From: Duganella sp. BJB476
GTDB lineage: Bacteria > Pseudomonadota > Gammaproteobacteria > Burkholderiales > Burkholderiaceae_D
Length of the DNA: 64,000 nucleotides
Direction: 5' to 3'
Assembly: GCF_003416895.1 (NCBI RefSeq)
Contig: NZ_QVIO01000002.1
Location: 558,001 to 622,000, forward strand
Part shown: positions 52,963 to 62,513 of the stretch, one piece after another
Layout: each line of letters starts with the position of its first letter
Position numbering within the stretch: position 1 is the stretch's first letter
Translations under genes and position numbers: made by a program
Notes under the pieces: generated by a model
What the model was told of the DNA's origin: nothing
Database searches by the model: none
The model's input: only the letters and a program-made list of their open reading frames with translations

Positions 52963-53628
52963 TTACTTGAGCTTCTTCAGATATTCTTCGGACAGTTTCT
53001 GGAACAGCAAACTGGTTTCGTTGCGCAGGTAGGGGCCGATCTGCGACAGCACCTGGTAGCAGCCGCGCGCCAGCGCGTCGGCCATCGATTGCTGTTCGCT
53101 GTATTTGCGCGGGTTGCGCACGTATTCGTACGACAGCCAATAAGTCGCCACCACCACCATATTGGTGGCCATGGCGTCGATGGCGGTGTCGGAGGCTTCC
53201 AGCGATTTTTCGCTGCGCAGGTCTTCGCACAGCTGCTTGGCGACCTTGATCTTGTGCGCCAGGATCTGCTTGAAGTGCAGCTCCAGCTTGCGGTTGCGCG
53301 ACAGCAGGTCGTTGAGGTCGCGGTAGAAGAAGCGGTAGCGCCAGATCAGTTCGAACATCAGGTGCAGGTACAGCCACACGTCCTCGATGTTCGAGCGACG
53401 GCCGTTGGGCACGGTCAGGATGCGCTCGATCTCGGCTTCGAACTGGACGAAGATCGAGTTGACGATGTCGTCTTTATTGCGGAAATGATAATACAGATTC
53501 CCCGGCGAGATATTCATCTCCTCGGCGATCACCGTGGTGGTGATGTTGGGCTCGCCGAATTCATTAAACAAGCGCAGCGACAGTTCGAGTATGCGTTCGC
53601 GGGTACGGCGGGGTGCTTTTTGTAGCAT
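52963..53628 (-). CDS. TetR-family transcriptional regulator
   Basis: 221 residues: an N-terminal helix-turn-helix (about 8-55, TTTVIAEEMNISPGNLYYHFRNKDDI) and a large all-helical ligand domain. It lies downstream of a PhaI-type phasin gene in the same orientation; in pseudomonads a TetR-type regulator (PhaD) controls phasin and PHA genes, so a PHA-related role is plausible but not shown. Confidence 0.88.
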   Translation of the reverse strand: MLQKAPRRTRERILELSLRLFNEFGEPNITTTVIAEEMNISPGNLYYHFRNKDDIVNSIFVQFEAEIERILTVPNGRRSNIEDVWLYLHLMFELIWRYRFFYRDLNDLLSRNRKLELHFKQILAHKIKVAKQLCEDLRSEKSLEASDTAIDAMATNMVVVATYWLSYEYVRNPRKYSEQQSMADALARGCYQVLSQIGPYLRNETSLLFQKLSEEYLKKLK

Positions 53629-53750
53629 AGCAAGGAAACCTCTGTTTATTCTCCTGCAAGCATAACACCGATGAGACTATCTTAGAAACATCCGTGCGTG
53701 CTTTTACGCGCACATGCCGGGCTGATGCCGCAAGATGCGGCCAAACCGGG

Positions 53751-54038
53751 CTAACGCCGGTGATTCTTCAGCTTTTCCGCCGCGCGCAGCGCCGCCACCT
53801 GCAGGGTCAGCTCGTCGATGCGCCGGTTCAGCGCCGCCACTTCGCCGGAGGTCGGCACGCCGATCGAGCTCAACGCGCGCAGCACGCGCTCCTCGAACAG
53901 CTGCATGGAAAAGAACTTGCCCTCCTCCTCCTGCGCCTTGGCGAAGGCGCTCAGGCCGGCCTGCCAGATCTCCTGCGAGGACATGCGTACCACGTCAGCG
54001 GTCTGCTGGTCCTCACTCCGCTTCAACTTCTTTGCCAT
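53751..54038 (-). CDS. PhaI/PhaF-type phasin (granule-associated protein)
   Basis: 95 residues matching the short poly(3-hydroxyalkanoate) granule-associated phasin family (PF05597): SSQEIWQAGLSAFAKAQEEEGKFF, ALSSIGVPTSGEVAALNRRIDEL, ending in a coiled coil. ATG 54038 with GGAAGG 5-6 bases upstream is chosen over ATG 54059. A second, different phasin lies at 37.8 kb. Confidence 0.85.
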   Translation of the reverse strand: MAKKLKRSEDQQTADVVRMSSQEIWQAGLSAFAKAQEEEGKFFSMQLFEERVLRALSSIGVPTSGEVAALNRRIDELTLQVAALRAAEKLKNHRR

Positions 54039-54101
54039 GTGACCTTCCCGAGTTTGCATTGCCGATATTGGATTGTAGTCGGCAAAACTAGAGAACGTTT
54101 T

Positions 54102-54854
54102 CTAATGCTCGGGCGGCGCGGCCATCCACTTGCGCTGGATTTTCTGCAGGCTGCCGTCCCGTTTCAGCTCGCGCAGCGCGCCGGCCCAAGCCTCGACCAG
54201 TTCTTTCGGCGTGCCGTTGGAAAAGGCGAAATACACCTCGGCCGTGCCCAGCCGCAGCGCCACCTCGATTTCGTCCGGCCGGTGCCCGGCGCGCTCCATG
54301 GCGCCGGGCATCAGTTCCTCGCCGTCGAACCACAGGTCGAAGCGGCCACTCATCAGCATCTTGGCGGCGATCTCGGAGGTATTGGTTTCGTCGGTGACGT
54401 TGAAGCCCAGCCCGCGCGCCGTGTTGACGAAGATGCTGCCGCGGCGCGCGCCAGCGTGCGACTTGTACAGGCCGGGGTCGCGCCGCTGCAATTCGGCCAG
54501 TCGTCCCTTGACCACGTAGGCCACCACGCGGGAGGTGAAGATCGGACCGACGAACTGCATCTGGCGCTCGCGCTCCGGGGTGCGCACCACCGTCAGCAAC
54601 ATCACGTTCGGGCCGGCCTCGGCCAGCGTCTGGGCCCGCGCCCACGGTACGATGTCGATCGCGTCATGCCGCCCCAGCCTGTCCTGGATGCGGCGCGCCA
54701 GTTCGACCGCCATGCCGGTCGGCTGACCGGTATCGGTGTAGCTGATCGGCTTGCTGTCCATGCCATAGATTTTCAGCGCAGGCGTGTCCGCTGCGGCGCA
54801 CGCCATACCGGCGACCAGCAGCAATATGGACAAACTGGACATCATGCGCATCAT
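54102..54854 (-). CDS. Lone periplasmic binding protein (family 3 type)
   Basis: 250 residues with a signal peptide (about 1-22) and solute-binding domain: KPISYTDTGQPTGMAVELARRIQ, VPWARAQTLAE, LTVVRTPERE, and FSNGTPKELVEAWAGAL. Third such protein in 7.6 kb without its own ABC transporter. Start codon uncertain: ATG 54854 was chosen, with TTG 54869 and downstream ATGs as alternatives. Confidence 0.8.
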   Translation of the reverse strand: MMRMMSSLSILLLVAGMACAAADTPALKIYGMDSKPISYTDTGQPTGMAVELARRIQDRLGRHDAIDIVPWARAQTLAEAGPNVMLLTVVRTPERERQMQFVGPIFTSRVVAYVVKGRLAELQRRDPGLYKSHAGARRGSIFVNTARGLGFNVTDETNTSEIAAKMLMSGRFDLWFDGEELMPGAMERAGHRPDEIEVALRLGTAEVYFAFSNGTPKELVEAWAGALRELKRDGSLQKIQRKWMAAPPEH

Positions 54855-54912
54855 CAACCCCGGACTCAACCATCACCAAGCTTGATAGTAAGCCAGATTT
54901 TTTGCCGATGCG

Positions 54913-55551
54913 CTAGCTCTCCAGCTTCACTGTGGGTTTATTGTTGGGAAAAATCTGCTCGACCGCCGGCTCGCCGGGGCCGGGCTTCTGCATGGCATAG
55001 GCATTGACCGGCTGCGAACGATTGACCCACAGGGTGTAGTACAGGTGGTCGGCGCGCGGGTCGTCGGTGTTCGGATGGACCAGGATGGTCAGGCCCAGGC
55101 TGTTCAGCTGCAACCACGGCACGATCACATGCAGTTGCTCGTTGTTGAAGCCAAAGTAGAACGACGGCGTCACATGCGGGCCGCGTGGCGCCAGGTTCCA
55201 GTTGCCCAGCTCGACGACGAAGCGCTCCGCCACCCACTTGTGCAGCAGCGCCGCCTTGTGGAAGTTGTCCTCGTCAAAATAGATGTGGGCGTGATAGCTC
55301 TTGATGTCGGTGTAGGGGCGCGGCTTGGTGGGCAGGACTTGTTCGCCCGGCCGCACGCTGGCCGGACGCGCCGTGGCCTCCTTCCAGGTGTCCTCGCCCC
55401 AGGGACTCTTGCCGTCGGCCGCCAGCACATTGCCGGCGATGCCGGAGGCGGCAAACGCCGCCACCAGCCCGCCGCCGCGCAACACGCTGCGCCGCCGCGG
55501 CGACAACAGGTCGGCCCAATGCTGGTCTTGGTGTGGATCCAATTCGCTCAT
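54913..55551 (-). CDS. DOPA 4,5-dioxygenase-family protein with Tat-like signal
   Basis: 212 residues. The N-terminus has SPRRRSVLRGGGLVAAFAAS, a twin-arginine plus hydrophobic segment (about 18-44), followed by the DOPA-dioxygenase domain (PF08883; about 75-195): SYHAHIYFD, the RGPHVTPSF metal/substrate segment, FNNEQLHVIVPWL and LTILVHPNTDDPRADHLYY. These enzymes open catechol rings to yield muconate-semialdehyde-type products. Export through Tat would place the reaction in the periplasm. Confidence 0.83.
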   Translation of the reverse strand: MSELDPHQDQHWADLLSPRRRSVLRGGGLVAAFAASGIAGNVLAADGKSPWGEDTWKEATARPASVRPGEQVLPTKPRPYTDIKSYHAHIYFDEDNFHKAALLHKWVAERFVVELGNWNLAPRGPHVTPSFYFGFNNEQLHVIVPWLQLNSLGLTILVHPNTDDPRADHLYYTLWVNRSQPVNAYAMQKPGPGEPAVEQIFPNNKPTVKLES

Positions 55552-55633
55552 GCGGTTCTCCTTTGCGCATCAGCGTAAGGGGAAAGCGGCAGCGCCGGAA
55601 GGTATCGTTTCGCGTTAGCTTATGCGATTTATT

Positions 55634-57529
55634 TCAGGGTGCAGGTGTGGCCTTAGACACCCCTATGTATTTATCGAAAAACTCCAGCAGCGTATTGTAG
55701 TAGATGACCTCGTTGCGCACATATTGGAGGCCATGCCCCTCCTCTTCAAAAGTCAACCACTGTACTTCTTTATGTTGCGCTTCCAGCGCGTTTTTCATCT
55801 TTTCGCCGTGGGCAATTGGCACCCGAACATCGTCTTTGCCATGCATGATCAGCACCGGCGCCTTGATGCGGTCGGCATGCTTGAGCGGCGAGACCTCGTC
55901 GAACCGTTCCTTGTTCGAGCGCGCGTCGCCGATCCAGGCCAGCATCAACTCCCGCGTCGCCTTGTTTCCTGTTCGATCCGAGTGGTCACGAAACATAAAC
56001 TCAATGTCGGAGACGCCGGCGAAGCTGACGCCGCACTGATACAGATCCGGCGTCTTCACCAAGCCCCACAGTGCCGCGTAACCGCCATAGCTGGCGCCAG
56101 CGATGCAGATACGTTTAGGATCAGCAATGCCTTGCTTGATCAGATACTCCACGCCGGCGGTAATATCGTCCTGCATCGCCAAGCCCCATTGTCCAAATCC
56201 AGCCTCCATGAATCGTCGGCCAAAGCCGCTTGATCCACGAAATTGAGGTTGAAACACCGCATATCCATGCGCCGCAAGGATTTGCACCTCGGTGTTCCAT
56301 CCCCAGTAGTCGCGTGCAGTGGGGCCGCCGTGTATCAACACCACCAATGGCGTCGCGCCTGGCTTGCCCGCAGGCCTGGTCAAGAATGCCGGAATGCTCA
56401 ATCCATCTGCGGCGGCGTAAGTGAAGGTTTCCATCGGCCGCATGTCGGCGTCCGCCAATTTCGGCTTGGCCGTCGTTACCAGGCGCATTTTCCCGTTAGT
56501 CGTATCCAACAAATACCAGGACCCCGGATCCACATCGCTGGAGGAATCGACCAGCACCATGCCCTTGGGATTCCCGGTGATGCGGTTGAATCGCCCTGGC
56601 AGCGCCTGATCGATGGATTGCTGGACCGCATGCCAGGCCGGATCAAACCAGATCTGTTGCGGCATCATGCCGCGCGTTGTGACCTTCTCGAAGGAAGTCT
56701 GGTCGATCCCGTTGACGTCAAGGATGTCCAGCGTCGGATGGCCCGCCATCAGCTCGCCGATCGCGCGATGCTTGGTGTCGTAGGAAAAAATAGCATAGGT
56801 ATCGCGGCCGGAGCGGGACGAAACGACCAGCGTGTCGGGCGCATCGGGCGCGTACATGGGCAACCAGTAATCTTCGGTGATGGCGAACTCCGCCAGTTTT
56901 TCCCACTCAGCGTCGGCGGAACGCTTGTACCAGTTGGAGACCCTGGAGACGTCCTTCCAGAAAGCCGAATTAACCAGCGTTACCGCCCGCAATTCCCCGC
57001 GCCGGTCAAAGGCCCACTTGATGGCCTTGCCGCCAGGGTAGCTGAATTTCTTCATGGCGCCGGTGCGCGCATTGACCAGTCCGACGTCGCCGTCCTCCAG
57101 ATCGGTGTACACAAGCAGGTTCGGCGATTGCACGTTGTTGCGCTCGGACTTGCCGATGACCACTTCCCCGAGCTCAGCCACCATCTTGCCATCCAGACGG
57201 ATCGACTCAGCTTCGATGCCATAATCTATCGCGAGCAGATCGTTATCGACCCAGGTCACGGCGCGCGGCGCTTTGTGAAAGCTCCAATACCCCTCCGTGA
57301 CGCGTTTGCCCTCGGATAGCAGGTGCGGTATCAAAGTCTCGGTGTCGTAGAGAAGCAATCCGGTGTTGGTGCCGTTATAGCCGATGCCGGCGATGTGCTT
57401 GCCATCTGGCGACAAGCTGAGCGCAAGCGTGCCCAGGGGATTGACCGCCTGGTCGATGGTTAATGGCAGGCCCAATGTATCGCCTGACACGACCGCCAAC
57501 GCCAGCAAGGCCGCTAACATTCCCTTCAT
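55634..57529 (-). CDS. Exported S9-family peptidase (prolyl-oligopeptidase type)
   Basis: 631 residues: a signal peptide (about 1-20), a beta-propeller-like N-terminal domain (about 25-370) and an alpha/beta-hydrolase domain with the nucleophile Ser in GASYGGYAAL, Asp in HGKDDVRVP and His in EEEGHGL. Cleaves oligopeptides in the periplasm. ATG 57529 has GGAG 5 bases upstream; the longer in-frame start is unlikely. Base composition is more AT-rich than the neighbours. Confidence 0.9.
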   Translation of the reverse strand: MKGMLAALLALAVVSGDTLGLPLTIDQAVNPLGTLALSLSPDGKHIAGIGYNGTNTGLLLYDTETLIPHLLSEGKRVTEGYWSFHKAPRAVTWVDNDLLAIDYGIEAESIRLDGKMVAELGEVVIGKSERNNVQSPNLLVYTDLEDGDVGLVNARTGAMKKFSYPGGKAIKWAFDRRGELRAVTLVNSAFWKDVSRVSNWYKRSADAEWEKLAEFAITEDYWLPMYAPDAPDTLVVSSRSGRDTYAIFSYDTKHRAIGELMAGHPTLDILDVNGIDQTSFEKVTTRGMMPQQIWFDPAWHAVQQSIDQALPGRFNRITGNPKGMVLVDSSSDVDPGSWYLLDTTNGKMRLVTTAKPKLADADMRPMETFTYAAADGLSIPAFLTRPAGKPGATPLVVLIHGGPTARDYWGWNTEVQILAAHGYAVFQPQFRGSSGFGRRFMEAGFGQWGLAMQDDITAGVEYLIKQGIADPKRICIAGASYGGYAALWGLVKTPDLYQCGVSFAGVSDIEFMFRDHSDRTGNKATRELMLAWIGDARSNKERFDEVSPLKHADRIKAPVLIMHGKDDVRVPIAHGEKMKNALEAQHKEVQWLTFEEEGHGLQYVRNEVIYYNTLLEFFDKYIGVSKATPAP

Positions 57530-57611
57530 TCCCGCTCCGCACACAATGTTATCAATCCAGCATTGTGGCAGAAAATATTCAAAGCAATAAATTTTCTTGA
57601 ACGGCAATCAT

Positions 57612-58835
57612 TCAAAAATCGCGCGCCGTCAGGGCGTCGAACTGGTCCTGGCTGGGGAAATTGCGCAGGCGGTAGCGGGCCGGGTAGCCCTCCACGCTGT
57701 GGGCCAGCTCCTGGATGCTGGCGCGCAGGTCGTCCCAGGCCACCAGCTTGGGGGCGCCGACGCCGTGTTCGCGGCCATCGTCCGGCCGCACCAGCGCCAC
57801 CAGGTCCACCTCCGGCAGCAGCGTGTCGACGCCCTCGGTCCAGACCCCGTAGCTGACCAGGTAGCCGCCATCCTTCTTCTGCACCAGCTGGCAGGTGGCG
57901 ACGAAGATGTCGACCTCGTTCTGCTGGTTGGCTTTGTCCAGCAACTGCTTTTGCGAGGCATAATCGTCGGCCAGGTAGATTTTTTTCAGCTGCGCCAGCT
58001 GGGCCTGCACTTCCTCGTCCGCCGGCAGGTACTCGACCGCCTTGCCCTGCTCGAAGCGATACATCAGCGCGGAAATGCTGCGGCCCTCGTCGCTGGCGAA
58101 ACTGCGCGACAAGGCCAGCATGGTCAGCTGCGCCATGCTGTCGTTGGACGAGGCCACCAGCAGCCGGTTGCGCGTCGGGATCATGACGACCGGATCGCCG
58201 CCCACTTCCAGCCGGAAAAACAGGTCGGCCAGCAGGATGCGCGAGGCTTCATACGAATCGTCCCAGGCCGCCAGCAGCAGGCCCGGCGCCACCTGCACGA
58301 AGTTCGCCACCGTCATGTCGCGCAGATTGTCGAGCGCGGCCGACAGCGCCACGTCGAAGGACACGCCCCAGTCCGTCAGCGCGGTCTGCGACAAGGTCTG
58401 GATCGAATGCGGGCTGTCGTAGGCCAGCATCAGCACGCTGTCCGCGCTGAACGGCGCCGAGCCTTCCTTGAACGGCTGCGTCTCGCGCAGGCCGGCCTGC
58501 GTCAGCCGCATGTACTCGAGGATGGAGCGGCCGCGCAGCACCGGGCGCAGGCCGGCGCGCGCCTCGGCAAAGGTGGCCGGCATGGCTGGCGCCTGCATGC
58601 TGCGGATGTAGTGGACCAGCACGTCGGGCCGGCGCTTGCGGCCGGCCTCGCAGTAATCGCGGTAGGCGTTGTGCAGGTTGTAGATCTCGGCGCTGCCGCT
58701 GTCGCCGACCAGGCGGAATTCGCTGGCGTCATAGCTGAGCGGTCCCGCGTGGCCGCTGTCGGCGAAGGCCTTCAGGGCCAGTCGGGCAAATTTCTCTTCG
58801 GTTGGCTTGGATGTGAAAAAATCGAGCAGGCCCAA
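57612..58835 (-). CDS. Uncharacterised cytoplasmic protein (DUF1444-like) at the end of a signalling operon
   Basis: 407 residues, no signal or membrane segment. Contains YNLHNAYRDYCEAGRKRR and a repeated duplication-like pattern of beta strands, reminiscent of DUF1444, but I cannot assign a function. AGGAG overlaps the upstream stop; it is 6 bases from TTG 58835 (MGLLDFFTSKP) and abuts GTG 58841, so TTG is preferred. Third gene after the histidine kinase and the GGDEF/EAL protein. Confidence 0.7.
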   Translation of the reverse strand: MGLLDFFTSKPTEEKFARLALKAFADSGHAGPLSYDASEFRLVGDSGSAEIYNLHNAYRDYCEAGRKRRPDVLVHYIRSMQAPAMPATFAEARAGLRPVLRGRSILEYMRLTQAGLRETQPFKEGSAPFSADSVLMLAYDSPHSIQTLSQTALTDWGVSFDVALSAALDNLRDMTVANFVQVAPGLLLAAWDDSYEASRILLADLFFRLEVGGDPVVMIPTRNRLLVASSNDSMAQLTMLALSRSFASDEGRSISALMYRFEQGKAVEYLPADEEVQAQLAQLKKIYLADDYASQKQLLDKANQQNEVDIFVATCQLVQKKDGGYLVSYGVWTEGVDTLLPEVDLVALVRPDDGREHGVGAPKLVAWDDLRASIQELAHSVEGYPARYRLRNFPSQDQFDALTARDF

Positions 58836-58837
58836 AC

Positions 58838-61800
58838 TCACTCCTTGATGTCTGCGGTAATCGGCTGCAGCGGCAGCGCCGGCGCGTGGCCGCCGTGCAC
58901 CTGCGCATGCAGGCGGAAGCCTTCGCGGATGTTCTCACGCAGCACCGCGCCCTTCCACGGCTTGGTGTAGAAGCGGTCGATGGCGCCGTGGTTGATGGCG
59001 GCCATGATCGGCGTCAGGTCGGCGTAGGCCGACAGCATGATGCGGAAGGTGTCCGGCGCCAGGTTCTTGACCCGCTCCATGAACTCGGTGCCACTCATCA
59101 GCGGCATGCACTGGTCGCACAGGATCACCTGCACCCGGTTCTGCGCCAGGATGTCGAAGCCTTCGGCCGCGGTCTGCGCGGTCAGGATGCGGTAGCCGTC
59201 CTGCGACAGGAAATCGGTCAGCACGTCCAGCATGAAGGCGTCGTCGTCGACGATCAGCAAGGTCTGCTGCTCGACCACGTTCTCATCGGCCGGCGCCTGC
59301 AGGAAGCGGCCTTCGCGCAACATCATTTCGAAGTCGTCTTCCGGCAGCGGGCGGCTGAAGTAGTAGCCCTGCATCTCGTCGCAGCCGTGGCGGCGCAGGT
59401 AGGCCAGTTGCGCATCCTTCTCCACGCCCTCGGCGATCACTTCCAGCTTCATGCTGTGCGCCATGTTGATGATGGCCAGCACGATGGCGGCGTCGTCCGG
59501 ATTGCTGGTCACCTCGCGCACGAAGGCGATGTCGATCTTCAGCTTGTCGATCGGGAAGCGCTTCAGGTAGGCCAGCGATGAATAGCCGGTGCCGAAATCG
59601 TCGATCGAGATCTGGATGCCCAACGCCTTCAGGTTCTGCAACACGGTGATGGTCTCTTCCGCGTTGGACATCAGCGAGCTTTCGGTCAGCTCCAGCTCCA
59701 GCAGTTCGGGCGCGATGTCGTGCTCCTTGATCGCCTTCAGCACCTCCTCCTCCAGGCCGCCGACGAAGAACTGGATGCCCGAGACGTTGACCGACAGGTG
59801 CACCGCACCCACGCCAGACTTGCCCCACAGCGCGATCTTGCGGCAAGCCTCGTGCAGCACCCAGGTGCCGACCCGCACGATCAGCCCGGTCTCTTCCAAA
59901 ATCGGGATGAACAGCGCCGGCGACACCATGCCGTGGCCCGGACGTTTCCAGCGTATCAGCGCCTCGGCGCCGCTGATGCGGCCGGTGCCGATGTGGACCT
60001 TGGGCTGGAAGTGCAGCACGAATTCCTCGTTGTCGATGGCCCGGCGCAGCGCGTTCTCCAGGTCCAGCCGCGCCAGCGATTGCGCGTTCATTTCCGAGGT
60101 GAAGAAGCGGAAGGCATCGCGCCCCGCTTCCTTGGCACGGTACATGGCGGTGTCGGCGTACTGGATCAGCGTGTCGGGATCGGCGCCGTCGTCCGGGTAG
60201 ACCGAGATGCCGATGCTGGCCGTGACCGTCACCTCGTGGCCCTTGAGGTCGAACGGCCGGCGCATCGATTCGCGGATCTTGTCGACCACGGCGATGGCGT
60301 TCTGCGCGCCCTCGGGCAGCATCAGGATGGCGGCGAATTCGTCGCCGCCGAAGCGGCCGATGGTGTCACGCACCCGCAGGCAGTCGACCAGCCGGCTGGA
60401 GAACTGCCGCAGCAGCTCGTCGCCGATGGTGTGGCCCAGCGTGTCGTTGACGTTCTTGAAGCGGTCGACGTCGAGGAACAGCACCGCCAGCGACCACTTG
60501 TGATCGTTGGCCTGGCGCAGCGAGTGGCTCAGCGAATCGTAGAACTGGCTGCGGTTGGGCAGGCCGGTCAGCGTGTCGAAGTGGGCCAGCTTGAGCAGGC
60601 GCTGCTCGGCTTCCTTGCGTTCGGTGATGTCGCGCGCCACCGCCACCAGGATCCAGCTGGGGCCGGAACGCAGGGTGCGCCGCTGCACTTCCACCGACAG
60701 CGGCGAGCCGTCCTTGCGGTACAGCAGCAGCTCGGTCATGGCGCCGCTCTGGTCGCCGGCCAGCAGCTTGTCGTACAGCTCCTCCAGGCGGTTCAGCTCG
60801 CCCTCGATGGACTTGTTGGGGCCGACCTTGAGGAAGTCCTCGCGCTCGTAGCCCAGCATGCGGCAGGCGGTGACGTTGACGTCGACAAAACACATGCCGG
60901 CGCGGTCGACCAGGAAGATGGCGTCGGCGGTGGCGTCCATCGCCAGCCGGAAGCGGCGCAAGTCCTCGTCGAGGCGGATGCGGGCGTTCATGTCCAGGGT
61001 CAGCTGGGCGTGGTGGCGCTTGATCTCGTCGTACAGCAGCAGGTTTTCGTAGGCCACCGAAATCTGCGCGGCCACCGTGGCGGCGACCCGCTCGTCGACT
61101 TCGGAGAAGCCGTCGGCGCCCAGTTTGTCGACCAGGTACAGCCAGCCGTGGATGCGCTCGCGCGAGGCGATCGGCACGCCGAGGAAGGAATGCACCGGCG
61201 GATGGCTGGGCGGCAGGCCGATGGTGGCCGGGTCGCCGTTCAGGTCGTTGATGCGGCAGGCCTGGCGCTGTTCCAGCAGGCCGCGCAGCACGCCGGCGCG
61301 CGGCGCCAGCGCGATCTGGCGGGCCGGCACGCCGGCGCCGCAGCTGGCGAAATACGCCAGCTCGGCCGCGCCCGGCTCCAGCACGCCGATACAGGCGTAC
61401 TTGGAGACGCAGATGTTCTGCGCCACCCGGCAGCCGATCTCCACCAGCGCGCCGGGATCGCGCTCGGCGCCCAGCTCGATGCCCAGCTCGATCAGCGCGG
61501 TCAGCCGCAGGCTCACCGCCTGCAGGCTGGAGAGCGAGCTGGTGAGCCGCTGCGTCATGCGCGTCAGGTTTTCCGGCGCCGTCTCGTCGGTCTCGTGGGC
61601 GAACTTGGACAGCAGCTGGCTGCTCGATTCCAGCTCGCCCAGGTATTCGGCCACCTTGTCGTCGATGTTGTGGAAGCGCCCTTCCTGCGGCGGCTCCGGC
61701 GCGAACGACGGTATCTGTTCGTCCTCGGCCACTTCGGCCAGGCCCAGCGCCTCGTGCACGGTGCGCAGTATCACTTCGGGATCGGACGGCTTGGGCAGCA

Positions 61801-62497
61801 CCCAGCGCACGCCGCACGATTGCGCCACGGCCATCGCCTCGCGCTCGCGGTAGGTGGCGGTGTAGAAGATCACCGGCACGTCGGCCGTCTGCGGATCGCT
61901 GTGCAGGCGGGTGACGAATTCGTAGCCGTCCATGTTCGGCATCAGGATGTCGGAGATCACCAGGTCGGGCTTCTCGGCCCGCACCATGGTCAGGCCCTCG
62001 GCGCCGTTGGCCGCCTCCAGTAGCCGGTGGCCGCCGTAACCCAGCAGGGTCATCAGGAATTCGCGGTTCAGCACGTGGTCGTCCACGATCAGGATGGTGG
62101 CGATGTCGGATTTAGCCGGGGCCGACACCGCCCCGGTCAAGAAAGACTCGATCTGCTTGACGAAGCTGTCCGGCTCGACCGGCTTGCCGATGTAGCCGTC
62201 GAAGCCGGCCTCCAGCAGTTTCTCGCGGTCGCCCGCCATCGCCAGCGCCGTCACCGCCAGCGTCGGGATGTGCTTGAGCGCGTCGTCGCCCTTGAGCGCG
62301 GCCACCACGCCGTAGCCGTCCAGCTTGGGCAGGTGGACGTCGCAGATGATCAGGTCCGGCACTTCCCGCCGCGCCGCGGCCACGCCGGCCTCGCCATCGC
62401 TGGCCGACAAGGGCACGTAGCCGAAGGCGCGCAACAGGTACACCATCAACTCCATGTTGGTGGCATTGTCTTCTATGATCAGGATACGTGCCGACAC
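58838..62497 (-). CDS. Triple-receiver GAF-PAS-GGDEF-EAL cyclic-di-GMP protein
   Basis: 1219 residues: REC1 (1-125, D53), REC2 (133-255, D183), GAF (about 335-490), PAS (about 515-630), GGDEF (about 640-800, intact GGDEF at 717-721 with an RxxD inhibitory site at 708-711), EAL (about 810-1070, intact EALIRW, ELELTES, DDFGTGYSS, AEGVE) and REC3 (about 1078-1195, D1128). It could both make and degrade cyclic-di-GMP under phosphorelay control. GTG start with AGGGGAG 6-7 bases upstream. It follows the histidine kinase by 16 bases. Confidence 0.93.
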   Translation of the reverse strand: MSARILIIEDNATNMELMVYLLRAFGYVPLSASDGEAGVAAARREVPDLIICDVHLPKLDGYGVVAALKGDDALKHIPTLAVTALAMAGDREKLLEAGFDGYIGKPVEPDSFVKQIESFLTGAVSAPAKSDIATILIVDDHVLNREFLMTLLGYGGHRLLEAANGAEGLTMVRAEKPDLVISDILMPNMDGYEFVTRLHSDPQTADVPVIFYTATYREREAMAVAQSCGVRWVLPKPSDPEVILRTVHEALGLAEVAEDEQIPSFAPEPPQEGRFHNIDDKVAEYLGELESSSQLLSKFAHETDETAPENLTRMTQRLTSSLSSLQAVSLRLTALIELGIELGAERDPGALVEIGCRVAQNICVSKYACIGVLEPGAAELAYFASCGAGVPARQIALAPRAGVLRGLLEQRQACRINDLNGDPATIGLPPSHPPVHSFLGVPIASRERIHGWLYLVDKLGADGFSEVDERVAATVAAQISVAYENLLLYDEIKRHHAQLTLDMNARIRLDEDLRRFRLAMDATADAIFLVDRAGMCFVDVNVTACRMLGYEREDFLKVGPNKSIEGELNRLEELYDKLLAGDQSGAMTELLLYRKDGSPLSVEVQRRTLRSGPSWILVAVARDITERKEAEQRLLKLAHFDTLTGLPNRSQFYDSLSHSLRQANDHKWSLAVLFLDVDRFKNVNDTLGHTIGDELLRQFSSRLVDCLRVRDTIGRFGGDEFAAILMLPEGAQNAIAVVDKIRESMRRPFDLKGHEVTVTASIGISVYPDDGADPDTLIQYADTAMYRAKEAGRDAFRFFTSEMNAQSLARLDLENALRRAIDNEEFVLHFQPKVHIGTGRISGAEALIRWKRPGHGMVSPALFIPILEETGLIVRVGTWVLHEACRKIALWGKSGVGAVHLSVNVSGIQFFVGGLEEEVLKAIKEHDIAPELLELELTESSLMSNAEETITVLQNLKALGIQISIDDFGTGYSSLAYLKRFPIDKLKIDIAFVREVTSNPDDAAIVLAIINMAHSMKLEVIAEGVEKDAQLAYLRRHGCDEMQGYYFSRPLPEDDFEMMLREGRFLQAPADENVVEQQTLLIVDDDAFMLDVLTDFLSQDGYRILTAQTAAEGFDILAQNRVQVILCDQCMPLMSGTEFMERVKNLAPDTFRIMLSAYADLTPIMAAINHGAIDRFYTKPWKGAVLRENIREGFRLHAQVHGGHAPALPLQPITADIKE

Positions 62498-62513
62498 GTT
62501 GAGCTCCCCTTAT

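Noticed and set aside
53680..53750. Clustered small inverted and direct repeats downstream of the PhaI-type phasin gene
   Set aside because: Stems are 5-7 bp with different sequences and no unit length; not a CRISPR array and not a clear terminator.
59720..62023. 767-codon open frame antisense to the GGDEF/EAL gene
   Set aside because: Shadow frame without any domain; the opposite strand is a clear multidomain protein.
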